Of a DNA stretch of 64,000 bases, positions 16,019-24,350 are shown piece after piece. Source of the DNA: Halosimplex carlsbadense 2-9-1 (GTDB lineage Archaea > Halobacteriota > Halobacteria > Halobacteriales > Haloarculaceae). The notes beneath the pieces were generated by a model. The model was not told where the DNA came from, did no database searches, and saw only the letters and a list, made by a program, of their open reading frames with translations. The DNA lies in NCBI RefSeq assembly GCF_000337455.1, contig NZ_AOIU01000033.1:189407-253406 (forward strand), in the 5' to 3' direction. The translations under genes and the position numbers were made by a program. The number at the start of each line of letters is the position of its first letter. Position 1 is the stretch's first letter.

Positions 16019-17074
16019 TCAGAACGCGGTGACCACTTCGACGCCGACGGTATCGAAGTCGCTCATCGCCGCCAGCCGGTCGGGCACCTCGCGGAGCGCG
16101 ACGCGGTCGGTCACCAGGGCCCCGGGGTCGACCTGCCCGGCGGCGACCATCGCGAAGATGTCGTCGTATCGGCGTGGGGGCATGCCACGGGAGCCGGCGA
16201 CCGTCAGGTCGTCCTGCACGAGGCGGTCGACCGGTAGCGCCACCTCGCCGCGGTCGGCCTCGCCGGTCAGTCCGACCTGGACGTGCGTGCCGCCGCTCCC
16301 CAGCGAGTCGAGAGCCGTCCGGAAGGTCTCGGCGGATCCGAGCGCGTCCATCGACAGGTCCGCACCGCCGAAGCGCTCGCGGACGCGCTCGGGGGCGTCG
16401 ACGGCCTCGGCGTTCAGCGTCGCCGCGGCACCGATGTCGGCGGCCAGTTCCAGCGGTGCCTCGCGCACGTCGACGGCGACGGGCGTGGCCCCGAGCGCGG
16501 CGGCGATCTGGACCGCGGAGAGGCCAACGCCGCCGCAGCCGACGACGGCCACCACATCGCCGCCGCCCACGTCGGCGGTCACGTCCAGCGCCTCGAAAGC
16601 GGTGACGAACCGACAGCCCATGCTCGCCGCGGCGACCGCCGAGACGCCCTCGGGGAGGTGGACGGCGTTCACGTCCGCCGCGGGGACGTGGAAGCGCTCG
16701 GCGAACGCCCCCGGCGCGGCGGGTCCGAACCCCAGCGCGGTCGCGCCCTCGCAGTAGTTCTGCCGTCCCGCTCGGCAGGCCGGACACGTCCCGTCGGCGA
16801 GGCTGAACGGGACGACCACGCGGTCGCCGACCGCGACGGTCTCCACGTCGGCACCGACTTCGCGAACGGTTCCCACGGGCTCGTGGCCCAGGACCTGCCC
16901 CGTCGGGACGCGGTCGTCGACCCAGTCGCCGTGGCCCTGCCAGGCGTGCCAGTCGCTCCGGCAGATCCCGCAGGCCTCCGTCTCGACGACGACGCCGTCG
17001 GGGTCGGGCTCGGGTTCGGGCACGTCGCGGAGTTCGAGCGGTTCGCCGTGCTCGGCGAGGACGACTGCGCGCAT
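16019..17074 (-). CDS. Zinc-dependent alcohol dehydrogenase (MDR family)
   Basis: 351 residues, normal for the family. The catalytic-zinc region is present: ACGICRSDWHAW (Cys about 37), then GHEPVGTVREVG with the His-Glu pair. The Rossmann fold is shown by VVAVVGCGGVGLSAVQIAAALGA (about 168-190). The structural-zinc loop reads ADGTCPACRAGRQNYC: three cysteines, with Asp where the first Cys normally sits, as in some halophilic members. The enzyme oxidises an alcohol or reduces an aldehyde or ketone with NAD(P); the substrate cannot be told. It stands alone between unrelated genes. Confidence 0.88.
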   Translation of the reverse strand: MRAVVLAEHGEPLELRDVPEPEPDPDGVVVETEACGICRSDWHAWQGHGDWVDDRVPTGQVLGHEPVGTVREVGADVETVAVGDRVVVPFSLADGTCPACRAGRQNYCEGATALGFGPAAPGAFAERFHVPAADVNAVHLPEGVSAVAAASMGCRFVTAFEALDVTADVGGGDVVAVVGCGGVGLSAVQIAAALGATPVAVDVREAPLELAADIGAAATLNAEAVDAPERVRERFGGADLSMDALGSAETFRTALDSLGSGGTHVQVGLTGEADRGEVALPVDRLVQDDLTVAGSRGMPPRRYDDIFAMVAAGQVDPGALVTDRVALREVPDRLAAMSDFDTVGVEVVTAF

Positions 17075-17164
17075 ACTCGTTCTTTCCGCCCGTGTGCAGT
17101 CACCGTTTCGGTCGTCCGGGCGACAGCAGTCCGGTCCTATCGGCGGCGTTCGTCCCAGCCCCGC

Positions 17165-18205
17165 TCAGTACGCGTATCGCAGGACCGTCTCGCCGTCGCG
17201 AGTGACGACCACCGTGTCGCCGCCGTTGTTCCAGACCGCCGAATCGCTGCCCCAGTAGAGCGTGTCGTCGCTGTCGGTGCCCGAACCGGTACGGAGCGTC
17301 ACCGTCTCGCCCGGACCGAGCGCGAACCCCGCCGGGAACGCGTAGGTGTGGTCGGCCTCGTCGCTGACCGTCCAGCCGCCCAGTTCCAGCCGCCCCTCGC
17401 CGTCGTTGCCGAAGACCACGTACTCGTCGTTGCGGTTCTCGTGGTCGTTGCCCGCCGCGTCGGCGTGGACCCGCTCGACGGTCAACCCCGCGGCCGAGGT
17501 GACGACCGGCCCGTCGGTGTCGCCCGAGTCGCCGCCGTCGGTCCCGCCACCGCCCGCCACGGTCGCGCTCGGGTCCCGACAGCGCCAGAGCCCACGGCGG
17601 GCCGCCTGGGCGTCGGCCTCCGCGGCGTAGTATCGCTCGGACCGCTGGAACGTGCTGTCGTAGACCCGAGCGTGCCCGGTCGCGAGCAGCCGGTAGGTGA
17701 AGTCCGTGCCGTTCGTCGCGGTCGCGGTGTCAGATGCCTGGGACCCGTCCGCCCCGCTCGCGTTGACGTGAACGTACGCCAGCAGCCGGTCGTAGCGGTC
17801 CCGGCGGTCGGCCGCCGGGTCGGTGACCAGCGTCACCCGTTCGTCGGCCAGCCATCGCTCGGCGAACGCGCTTGCGTTCTCGCCGGCCGATTCGAGACAC
17901 CCGGCGCCCGCCTCGTCGTCCGCTACCCCCTCGTACTCCGTCGGGTCGTTGTCGGCGTGAACTTCGGGCGTGTCGACGCCCAGCAGCCGCACCGTGTCGG
18001 TCGAGCCGTTCGCGTAGCGCACGTCGATAGTGTCCCCGTCGACCACGTCGACCACCGTCGCCGCCGTCCCGTTCGCCGCGTCCGGCGCCGCGGCCGTCGG
18101 CCCGGTACCCGGCCCCTCGCCCGTCGACAGCCCCGCGCAGCCGCCGAGAGTCGCCAGCAGCGCCACTGCGAGGACCGCCGCGACTCGAGCGGGACGACCG
18201 TTCAT
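17165..18205 (-). CDS. Secreted lipoprotein: thermonuclease (SNase) domain plus lamin-tail domain
   Basis: 346 residues. A signal peptide with a lipobox (LATLGGCAG, Cys about 23) is followed by a staphylococcal-nuclease-like domain (about 50-215): VVDVVDGDTIDVRY, VRLLGVDTPEVHAD, RVTLVTDPAADRRDRYDRLLAYV. A Gly/Asp linker leads to an LTD (lamin tail domain, about 240-346): NRNDEYVVFGNDGEGRLELGGWTVSDEA, then LGPGETVTLRTGSG. The protein probably sits on the outer face of the membrane and degrades DNA or RNA, with LTD acting as a binding module. The SNase-LTD pairing is known in archaea and bacteria. Confidence 0.87.
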   Translation of the reverse strand: MNGRPARVAAVLAVALLATLGGCAGLSTGEGPGTGPTAAAPDAANGTAATVVDVVDGDTIDVRYANGSTDTVRLLGVDTPEVHADNDPTEYEGVADDEAGAGCLESAGENASAFAERWLADERVTLVTDPAADRRDRYDRLLAYVHVNASGADGSQASDTATATNGTDFTYRLLATGHARVYDSTFQRSERYYAAEADAQAARRGLWRCRDPSATVAGGGGTDGGDSGDTDGPVVTSAAGLTVERVHADAAGNDHENRNDEYVVFGNDGEGRLELGGWTVSDEADHTYAFPAGFALGPGETVTLRTGSGTDSDDTLYWGSDSAVWNNGGDTVVVTRDGETVLRYAY

Positions 18206-18292
18206 ACCCTCGATCGGTCCGCCAACCGCATGAGCGTTGGCACCTCGGACGCGACGTGTTCGAACCGAAGCGCGGGCAGCGTCCCTGTCCCA

Positions 18293-18302
18293 CAGTATTA
18301 CA
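18293..18302 (+). promoter_or_regulatory. TATA-like element of the 62-aa membrane protein gene
   Basis: CAGTATTACA lies 24-33 bases upstream of the ATG at 18326, fitting a leaderless start. Confidence 0.35.
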
Positions 18303-18325
18303 GCGTCGGGATAACCACTGTTCGC

Positions 18326-18514
18326 ATGGCCGGGGACTCACGCAGTGGGACTCTGCAGACGGGTTCGTACGTGGTCGCTGCCGCTGTGTTGGGCGCCGTC
18401 GTGGGATATCTCCGCGAAGGGTCGGTCGGTGGGGCGCTCGCGCTGTCGTTCGCCGTCGGTCTCGGAGTGGCCCTCGCCGTTCTCGGTCTCGCGGCGTGGA
18501 ATCGATACTTCTGA
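18326..18514 (+). CDS. Small two-helix membrane protein, 62 aa
   Basis: ATG 18326, supported by a TATA-like element about 27 bases upstream. The product MAGDSRSGTLQTGSYVV continues into two hydrophobic helices (about 15-28 and 36-55) separated by a short charged turn YLREGSVGG, ending NRYF. The pattern resembles the small glycine-zipper-like membrane proteins of haloarchaea. No function is known. It is divergent from the nuclease-LTD gene and upstream of a methyltransferase gene that has its own promoter. Confidence 0.6.
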   Translation: MAGDSRSGTLQTGSYVVAAAVLGAVVGYLREGSVGGALALSFAVGLGVALAVLGLAAWNRYF

Positions 18515-18616
18515 GTCCACCGTCGGCCAGCCGTCCGCCGCTCTCTCGCCCGTCCGTCCTGGCCTCGGCCGTCGCCACCGAACTGGCCGTCCCCGGTCGT
18601 CCGGTCACCGACCCTC

Positions 18617-18625
18617 GATAATAAG
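18617..18625 (+). promoter_or_regulatory. TATA box of the methyltransferase gene
   Basis: GATAATAAG lies 24-32 bases upstream of the ATG at 18649, the spacing of a leaderless promoter. Confidence 0.45.
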
Positions 18626-18648
18626 CCCCACCGCGGTCTCTCACCGGC

Positions 18649-19425
18649 ATGGCCGAGGACCCGGAGACCGTGTTCGCGGCGAACCGCCGCTACTGGGACC
18701 GTTCGACGCCTCAGAAGATGGACCACGGGAGCTACCCGCTGGCGGCGTTCCGGGCGGGCGAGTCGACGCTGTTCGACCACGAGCGCGAGGCGGTGGGGGA
18801 GGTGTCCGGCCGGTCGCTGCTGCACCTCCAGTGCAACAACGGCCTCGAAACCCTCTCGTGGGCGCGGGAAGGCGCCGACGCCGTCGGCGTCGACATCTCC
18901 GGCGAGAGCCTGCGAGTCGCGCGCGAACTGGCCGCCGAGTCGGGGCTCGACGCGGACTTCGTCCAGTGCAACGTCTACGACGTCGCGGACGCGCTCGACC
19001 GCGAGTTCGACGTGGTGTACACCGCCCGCGGCGTGCTCGGCTGGCTCCCGGATCTGGACGGCTGGGCCGACGCGGTCGCCCGCTCGCTCGCCGACGACGG
19101 CGTCTTCTACCTCTTCGAAGGGCACCCGCTCGTTCACTCGTTCGACGGCGACCTCGACCCCGCTCGCTCGTACTTCGAGACGGGGCCGCGCGAGCGGACC
19201 GAGTCGGACTTCGGCGCCGACGAGCGCCACTTCCTGACGCATCACCGGCTGAGCGACGTGGTCACGGCGCTGGCCGCGGCCGGACTGCGGGTCGAGTTCC
19301 TCCGGGAGCACCCCTTCGACTACTGGCGCCGGTGGGACCGGATGGTCCGAGACGACGCCGGTCGCTGGCGGCTCCCCGACGACCCGATCCCGCTCACCTT
19401 CTCGTTGCGGGCGAGGCCCGCATAG
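18649..19425 (+). CDS. Class I SAM-dependent methyltransferase
   Basis: 258 residues. The SAM-binding core is clear: SLLHLQCNNGLETLSWAREG (motif I, about residues 52-71), AVGVDISGESLRVARELA (motif II) and DFVQCNVYDVADAL. The FDVVYTARGVLGWLPDLDGWADAVARSLADDGVFYLFEGHP region is motif IV with its following helix. The N-terminus AANRRYWDRSTP is typical of small-molecule methyltransferases. The substrate is unknown. It is convergent with hflX, 19 bases apart. Confidence 0.88.
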   Translation: MAEDPETVFAANRRYWDRSTPQKMDHGSYPLAAFRAGESTLFDHEREAVGEVSGRSLLHLQCNNGLETLSWAREGADAVGVDISGESLRVARELAAESGLDADFVQCNVYDVADALDREFDVVYTARGVLGWLPDLDGWADAVARSLADDGVFYLFEGHPLVHSFDGDLDPARSYFETGPRERTESDFGADERHFLTHHRLSDVVTALAAAGLRVEFLREHPFDYWRRWDRMVRDDAGRWRLPDDPIPLTFSLRARPA

Positions 19426-19444
19426 CGGCGGCCTCCCTCGGAGA

Positions 19445-20761
19445 TCACTCGCCGAGCGCGTGAGCGTCCGCCCGTAACTGTTCGACGACCGACGGCCGCC
19501 CGCGGACCGACAGCGAAACCGTCTCGGCGCCGTACTCGACGGACTCGACCGCGGCGCGGTCGTACGCCCGCGAGACGAGACCCATCGCCTCGTCACAGTT
19601 GGGGAGCCGCAACTCGGCGCGTTCGGTGGGGAGCCGCTCGGTGACCGCCGCGCGGAGGCGGTCGAAGTTCGTCCCCGCGCGGACGCTGACCGGCACCGGA
19701 TCCGGAGCGAGGTCGGCGACCGCCTCGCGGCGCTCGGCCAGCGCGTCGTCGTCGAGCAGGTCGGTCTTGTTCAGCGCCGTGACGACCGCCGACTCGTCGA
19801 CGCCCTGCCCGTCCAGCACGTCGAGCGCGACCGCGACCTTCTCGCGCAACTCCGGTGGCGAGTCGCTCGCGTCGGCGACGAGCACGACCGCGTCGGCCGC
19901 CGCGGCGTCCGACAGCGTCTCGCTGAACGACTCGACCAGCCCGTGGGGTAGGTCGGCGACGAACCCCACGGTGTCCGTACAGAGCACCCGCCGACCGTCG
20001 ATCGTCGCCCGCCGGGTCGTCGTCTCCAGCGTTTCGAACAGGCGGTCGCGCACCGCCGCCGTCTCGGTCGCCGCGTCGGGGTGGGCGTCGCGCCCGTGGG
20101 GCCCGGGGCCGCCGCTCCCGCCGGTGCCGTCGAGCGTCAGGTCGTCGGCCAGCCGGTGCAACAGCGTCGACTTCCCGGCGTTGGTGTAGCCGGCGAGGGT
20201 CACCAGGTCGAACCCCTGCTCGCGGCGCTCGGCGCGGTGCTGCTCGGCCGGATGTGGGAGGTCGTCGAGCTTGCGTTCGAGGTCTGTGATCCGGTTTTTG
20301 ACCCCGTTGAGCGGCGTCCCCTTCTCGACGCTCCTGTTCAGTCCCTGCACGTCCGAGCGCTCCTTCAGCCGCGGGAGGTCGTACCGCAGTCGCGCGAGTT
20401 CGGTCTGGAGCTGCGCCCGCCGCGCGCTCGCCCGGTCGGCGAAGACCGCGAGCACGAGCCGGTAGCGGTCGAAGACCGCGGTCTCCTCGGGGAGCGCGTC
20501 CCGGAGCGCGGCCGTCTGCCGGGGCGTCAGCTCGTTGTCGACGGCGACCAGGTCCGCGTCCGTCTCCGCGACTCGCGTCGAGAGGTCGGCGACTTTCCCG
20601 CGGCCGAAGTACGTCCCCGGGTCCGCCGCGCGGGCCTGGGTCACCGCACCGCGGACCTCGTAGCCGGCGGCCTCAGTCAGCGCTCGTATCTCGTCGGTGT
20701 CGACCGGTCGGTCGGCCGCTCGCCCCGCGACGACCGCCGTCGATCCCGTTCGTCGTCTCAT
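19445..20761 (-). CDS. hflX: HflX family ribosome-associated GTPase
   Basis: 438 residues. The N-terminal HflX domain is present (DEIRALTEAAGYEVRGAVTQARAADPGTYFGRGKVADL, then VDNELTPRQTAAL and TAVFDRYRLVLAVFADRASARRAQLQTELA). A helical linker precedes the GTPase domain: G1 VTLAGYTNAGKSTLL, G3 CTDTVGFVADLPHGLVESF, G4 ALNKTDLL. HflX binds ribosomes and splits or rescues stalled ones. A Gly/Pro/His-rich insertion after G1 (TGGSGGPGPHGRDAHPDA) is unusual and probably a flexible loop. The gene is alone on its strand. Confidence 0.93.
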   Translation of the reverse strand: MRRRTGSTAVVAGRAADRPVDTDEIRALTEAAGYEVRGAVTQARAADPGTYFGRGKVADLSTRVAETDADLVAVDNELTPRQTAALRDALPEETAVFDRYRLVLAVFADRASARRAQLQTELARLRYDLPRLKERSDVQGLNRSVEKGTPLNGVKNRITDLERKLDDLPHPAEQHRAERREQGFDLVTLAGYTNAGKSTLLHRLADDLTLDGTGGSGGPGPHGRDAHPDAATETAAVRDRLFETLETTTRRATIDGRRVLCTDTVGFVADLPHGLVESFSETLSDAAAADAVVLVADASDSPPELREKVAVALDVLDGQGVDESAVVTALNKTDLLDDDALAERREAVADLAPDPVPVSVRAGTNFDRLRAAVTERLPTERAELRLPNCDEAMGLVSRAYDRAAVESVEYGAETVSLSVRGRPSVVEQLRADAHALGE

Positions 20762-21051
20762 GTGTGTAGATGGTTCTGTGGATGGTGTCGGTCTGCGCGC
20801 GATACCGTCCGACGACCGTCCGATCGCCGGACGGCCGCCGGGCTATCGGGGGTCAGAAGGAACCGGTCACAGCGCCACGAGGGTGCCCCAGACGCGGCGG
20901 GTCCTGCTGGCGCTCTCGCGTCCGACCGCTGGACGCGACGCATTCGTGGTCAGCGACCGGTCAGCAGAAGTGTCTGATCTCCATCGCCGTGTCTGGCAGA
21001 TCGGCCGGCCCCGTCAAGAGCGTTGTCGTGGCGTGGGAACCAGTATCACGC

Positions 21052-22029
21052 TCAGAAGTCACTGAGTGTGGCCTGCCCCTTCTTGAGTGACTGCGCGGGG
21101 ATGCCCAGTTCAGACGTGACGCTGGTCGCGAACGCGTCGGCGAAGCCGTGCTGGGTGTACACCTGCTCGGGGTCGACGGCGGCGACGAGGGCGAGGAGTT
21201 CGTCGTAGTCGCAGTGGTCGGTGAGGACGAACCCCTCGTCGAACCCGCGGCGGTAGACGAACGAGTCGTCGACGGCCCACCCCGAAAAGCCGGCCGTCAC
21301 GGCCCCGGTCGACTCGACCAGCGACTCGACCCACGGGCTCCGCGGCGACCCCGAGCAGACGAGCGCGTCGCCGGGCCCCAGGTCCACGTCGTCGCCGTAG
21401 CGCTCACCTGGGAACGTCACGTCGCGGTGGCGCTCGATCACGTCGCTCACGTCGGCGACGGCGTCCGTGACGAACACGCGGTCGCGCGGCGACTCCGCGA
21501 GGATCCGCTGGAGCTTCTGGGCACGTCCCAGCGCGTAGCCGAACAGGAGGACCGGCCTGTCCGTCGTCGCCGCGAGCCACGACTGAACTCTCCCGACCGT
21601 CGCCTCGGTCGAGGGGAAGCGGTACTCGGGTTTCCCGTAGGTCGTCTCCAGGATCAGCACGTCGGCGTCGACGGGGTCGAAGCCGTCGAGGTGGAACCGG
21701 TCGCGCGTCGAGCAATCGCCGGTGTAGAGGTACTGTCGCCCGGTATCGGGGTCGGTGAGCCGCATCGCCCGCGACCCGGCCACGTGGCCCGCCGGGAACA
21801 GCTCGACCGCGGGGTGGTCGACCGCGGCCGGGGCGGCGCCGTCACGTCGCGCGTCGAGCAGCGCCGCCGTCAGCTCCGAGGCGACGACCGCCGAATCGCT
21901 CGCGTAGTGGTCGCCGTGAGCGTGGCTCACCAGCGTCGCGTCGGCGTCGCCGCTCCCGTCCGCGACGAACCGCTCGCCACCGGCGAACGTCACCTCGATC
22001 CCGCTTCCCAGCCGGACGCGCCGAGTCAC
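21052..22029 (-). CDS. MBL-fold nuclease of the mRNA 3'-end processing / SNM1-like group
   Basis: 325 residues. The metallo-beta-lactamase motif ATLVSHAHGDHYASDS (HxHxDH) is at about residues 32-47. DCSTRDRFHLDGF and ILETTYGKP follow, with FPAGHVAGSRAM carrying a further metal His, and later QHGFADAFA. A C-terminal segment VYTQHGFADAFATSVTSELG corresponds to the RMMBL-like part. These enzymes are exonucleases on RNA or DNA ends; haloarchaeal copies are annotated as mRNA 3'-end processing factors or exonucleases. The gene often lies beside a DNA ligase gene in other haloarchaea; that neighbour is absent here. Confidence 0.82.
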   Translation of the reverse strand: MTRRVRLGSGIEVTFAGGERFVADGSGDADATLVSHAHGDHYASDSAVVASELTAALLDARRDGAAPAAVDHPAVELFPAGHVAGSRAMRLTDPDTGRQYLYTGDCSTRDRFHLDGFDPVDADVLILETTYGKPEYRFPSTEATVGRVQSWLAATTDRPVLLFGYALGRAQKLQRILAESPRDRVFVTDAVADVSDVIERHRDVTFPGERYGDDVDLGPGDALVCSGSPRSPWVESLVESTGAVTAGFSGWAVDDSFVYRRGFDEGFVLTDHCDYDELLALVAAVDPEQVYTQHGFADAFATSVTSELGIPAQSLKKGQATLSDF

Positions 22030-22187
22030 GCCCGCCCGTAGGCCCCTCGGCCGAATATACGTGTCGTCGGTCGTCCGACTGTCGCGAGTATACGTTGTAT
22101 GACATCGAAAACAGCGTTCGCAAGTCTGACCGTCCGCCGGTCCGCGCTCGTAACGATTATCGGGCCGACACCTGTAGCGGACGGCCC

Positions 22188-22613
22188 ATGAGCTGGCGCG
22201 ACATTCGGCCGGTGGCGGTCGGCGTTCCCCGACGCGGGGACGAGGTGCTCCTCAGTCGACTGTCCGACGAGAGCGAGGCCGAGACGTTCTATCGTCCGAT
22301 CGGCGGTGCGATCGAGTTCGGCGAGTCGAGCGACGAGGCGCTGGTCCGGGAGTTCGGGGAAGAACTCGACGTTGAGGTCGTCGAGGCCGACCTGCTGGAG
22401 ACCCTGGAGAACACGTTCACCTTCGACGGCCAGCGGGGCCACGAGATCTGGTTTCTCTACGACGTGACGCTCGCGGAGTCGTGGCCCTACGAGCGCGACG
22501 AGTTCGAGGGGCGAGAGCCGGAGACCGACGAGACCTACAGAGCTGTCTGGACTGCGGTCGACGCGCTCGACGACGTGACCGTCTACCCGGAACACCTCGC
22601 GTCGCTGCTCTGA
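22188..22613 (+). CDS. NUDIX hydrolase, 141 aa
   Basis: ATG 22188 (MSWRDIRPVAVGVPRRGDEVLL) is chosen over the in-frame ATG at 22095, whose extension is not protein-like. The Nudix box is complete: GGAIEFGESSDEALVREFGEELDVEV, with Gly, Glu, Arg-Glu and Glu-Glu at the expected spacing. The following segment, GQRGHEIWFLYDVTLA, is usual for broad-specificity nucleotide-diphosphate hydrolases. The substrate cannot be told. It stands alone, with the next gene on the same strand about 120 bases downstream. Confidence 0.9.
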   Translation: MSWRDIRPVAVGVPRRGDEVLLSRLSDESEAETFYRPIGGAIEFGESSDEALVREFGEELDVEVVEADLLETLENTFTFDGQRGHEIWFLYDVTLAESWPYERDEFEGREPETDETYRAVWTAVDALDDVTVYPEHLASLL

Positions 22614-22731
22614 CCCGCTCGGCACGCCGCCGGCGGTGCGGGGACCGACAGGCCCAAACCGCCCGAGAGCGTGGTGATCGTACGGGGTACGTGCCGTCGA
22701 GAAACAACCAGGCACGGCTTCGAACCCGACC

Positions 22732-23313
22732 ATGGCAGACCCAACTTTCGATCCGTCGAGAACCAACAGGATCGGCACGCAGATCGGACTCGTCCTCGAA
22801 GACCAGCGCACCGCCGAGCGACGGCAGGTGATCTACACCGACGCGCAGGTGGTGCTCCTGCGCGACGAATCCGGGGGCACGACGCTCGTGCGCCGCGATG
22901 GCTTCGACGCCGAACTCGGGACGCGCTACCGCCCGCGTCCGGGCGCCGAACCGCCGAGCGACGCCGGCCAGTACGCCCGCCTCCGCGAGCGCCTCGCCGC
23001 CTACGAGCGCGAGGAGGGCCGCAAGGCGAAACACAAGGCCGACGCGCTCCGCGAGGCGCTGGACCTGCTCGCCGACCCGGGCGGCGGCGACGACGATCCG
23101 GACGACGCCGAATCCGGCGAGAGCGGTACCGACACCGACCCGAAGGTTCCCTTCGAGGAGGTCGCCGGTATCGGCCCGAAGACCGCCGGGAAACTCCGCA
23201 CCGCCGGCTACGTCACCGAGAGCGACGTGCGCGGCGCGGCGGACGACGCGCTGCTGGCGGTCGCCGGACTCGGCCCGGAGAGCCTGTCGAACCTCCGCGA
23301 GTTCGTCGACTGA
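22732..23313 (+). CDS. Helix-hairpin-helix domain protein
   Basis: 193 residues. The N-terminal domain (about 1-65) is beta-rich: NRIGTQIGLVLEDQRTAERRQVIYTDAQVVLLRDE. A helical segment follows (YARLRERLAAYEREEGRKAKHKADALREALDLL), then an Asp/Ser-rich linker. The C-terminal tandem HhH unit (about 138-193) reads FEEVAGIGPKTAGKLRTAGY then AVAGLGPESLSNLREFVD, the GxGxxxAxxL pattern that binds DNA backbone. Haloarchaeal proteins with this ending are likely accessory DNA-binding proteins; no catalytic site is visible. Confidence 0.75.
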   Translation: MADPTFDPSRTNRIGTQIGLVLEDQRTAERRQVIYTDAQVVLLRDESGGTTLVRRDGFDAELGTRYRPRPGAEPPSDAGQYARLRERLAAYEREEGRKAKHKADALREALDLLADPGGGDDDPDDAESGESGTDTDPKVPFEEVAGIGPKTAGKLRTAGYVTESDVRGAADDALLAVAGLGPESLSNLREFVD

Positions 23314-23477
23314 TACGGATCGCTCTCACTGGTTCCCGCGACGACCGCCCACGTTCGGTCGGTCGATACGGAAATGACGGAGAGCAATCCGTATGAAGCC
23401 CGCCTCGGGGCGGGCGTCGCCGTTCGCGGCGTAGCGGACGGCCACCGCTGATTCGGTATCAAGAGCGGCGGCGCCGG

Positions 23478-24272
23478 CTACCACTCCAGCAACAGACTGT
23501 CGCCGACCGACAGGCCGAACGCCTCGTCGCCGCGACCCCTGTTGACGGCGAGTTCGACGTTGCCGTGGCTGCCGACGGTGACGAGCCTGTCGCCGGGGTC
23601 GCGGGCCGCGTACGCGTCGCGGAACGGGATCAGCTCGTCGTCGACCCGGACGCCGTCGGAGTCTCCGACGGAGTCGCCGGGGATGTTCGTGATGACGTTG
23701 CCGAACCCGTCGACGACGAGCACCTCGCCGCGGGCACCCTTCGCGACGACGTCCGGCTCCGGGAACCTCAGGTCGACCCAGTCGCCGGTCCGGTGACAGC
23801 GGTCGAGGGCGGCCGGGCCGCCCTCGTCGTGTACGTCCGCGGCCGCCGGCGCGAACACGTCCCGGCCGTGGAACGTGTTGCTCGCCGTCGCCGCGTCGTC
23901 GTAGTCGATCTCCCACACGTCGAAGTCGTCGGTGCCGGGGCCATCGCCGGATTCGGCCCCCGCGTCGCCTTCGCTCGCGAGTTCGCGCGCGACGGGGATC
24001 GCGACGCCGTTGTCGGGGGCGATTATCTCGTGGTCGCCGGCCTCGACGACGACCGCGCTCCGGTCGGTCCCGACGCCGGGGTCGACGACGACGCAGTGCG
24101 TTGCGGGCGGGAAATAGGGCAGCACCTCGCGCAGCCAGAACGCTGCCGCCCGAACGTCCTGCCGGGGGAAGTCGTGGGCCACGTCCTCGATCCGAGCGTC
24201 CGAGCGCGAGCAGATCACGCCCCGCATCGCTGCGGGGTACGGGCTCGGGAAGTCCGAAGCGAGCGTTATCAT
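23478..24272 (-). CDS. SAM hydroxide adenosyltransferase (SAM hydrolase, DUF62)
   Basis: 264 residues. Family signatures: MITLASDFPSPYPAAMRGVICSR at the start (usual D-F/Y-GxxDxYVxxMKG position, here altered), VAHDFPRQDVRAAAFWLREVLPYFPPATHCVVVDPGVGTDR, APDNGV, then in the C-terminal barrel VVDGFGNVITNIP and VGSHGNVELAVNRG. The enzyme hydrolyses S-adenosylmethionine to adenosine and methionine in tested archaeal members. It is divergent from nothing nearby, but lies directly downstream, on the same strand, of the thiamine-type ABC importer operon (gap about 80 bases). Confidence 0.85.
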   Translation of the reverse strand: MITLASDFPSPYPAAMRGVICSRSDARIEDVAHDFPRQDVRAAAFWLREVLPYFPPATHCVVVDPGVGTDRSAVVVEAGDHEIIAPDNGVAIPVARELASEGDAGAESGDGPGTDDFDVWEIDYDDAATASNTFHGRDVFAPAAADVHDEGGPAALDRCHRTGDWVDLRFPEPDVVAKGARGEVLVVDGFGNVITNIPGDSVGDSDGVRVDDELIPFRDAYAARDPGDRLVTVGSHGNVELAVNRGRGDEAFGLSVGDSLLLEW

Positions 24273-24350
24273 ACCCGTTCACACGGCGATTCGGCGGTTA
24301 ATTCCCTCGGTCTCCCGCCGATCGGACGGCCCCGACCGTCCCCGAACCGC

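Noticed and set aside
16283..18514. A 743-residue plus-strand open frame opposite the dehydrogenase and nuclease genes
   Set aside because: Antisense shadow. Only its last 62 residues, from ATG 18326, look like a real gene.
20762..21051. A plus-strand 106-residue frame starting at 20770 between hflX and the MBL-fold gene
   Set aside because: The product is Arg/Ser/Cys-rich with no pattern and runs into the 3' end of the next gene on the other strand.
22700..22731. A TTCGAACCC string resembling a tRNA T-loop
   Set aside because: No acceptor, D or anticodon stem can be built around it; it lies in a promoter region.
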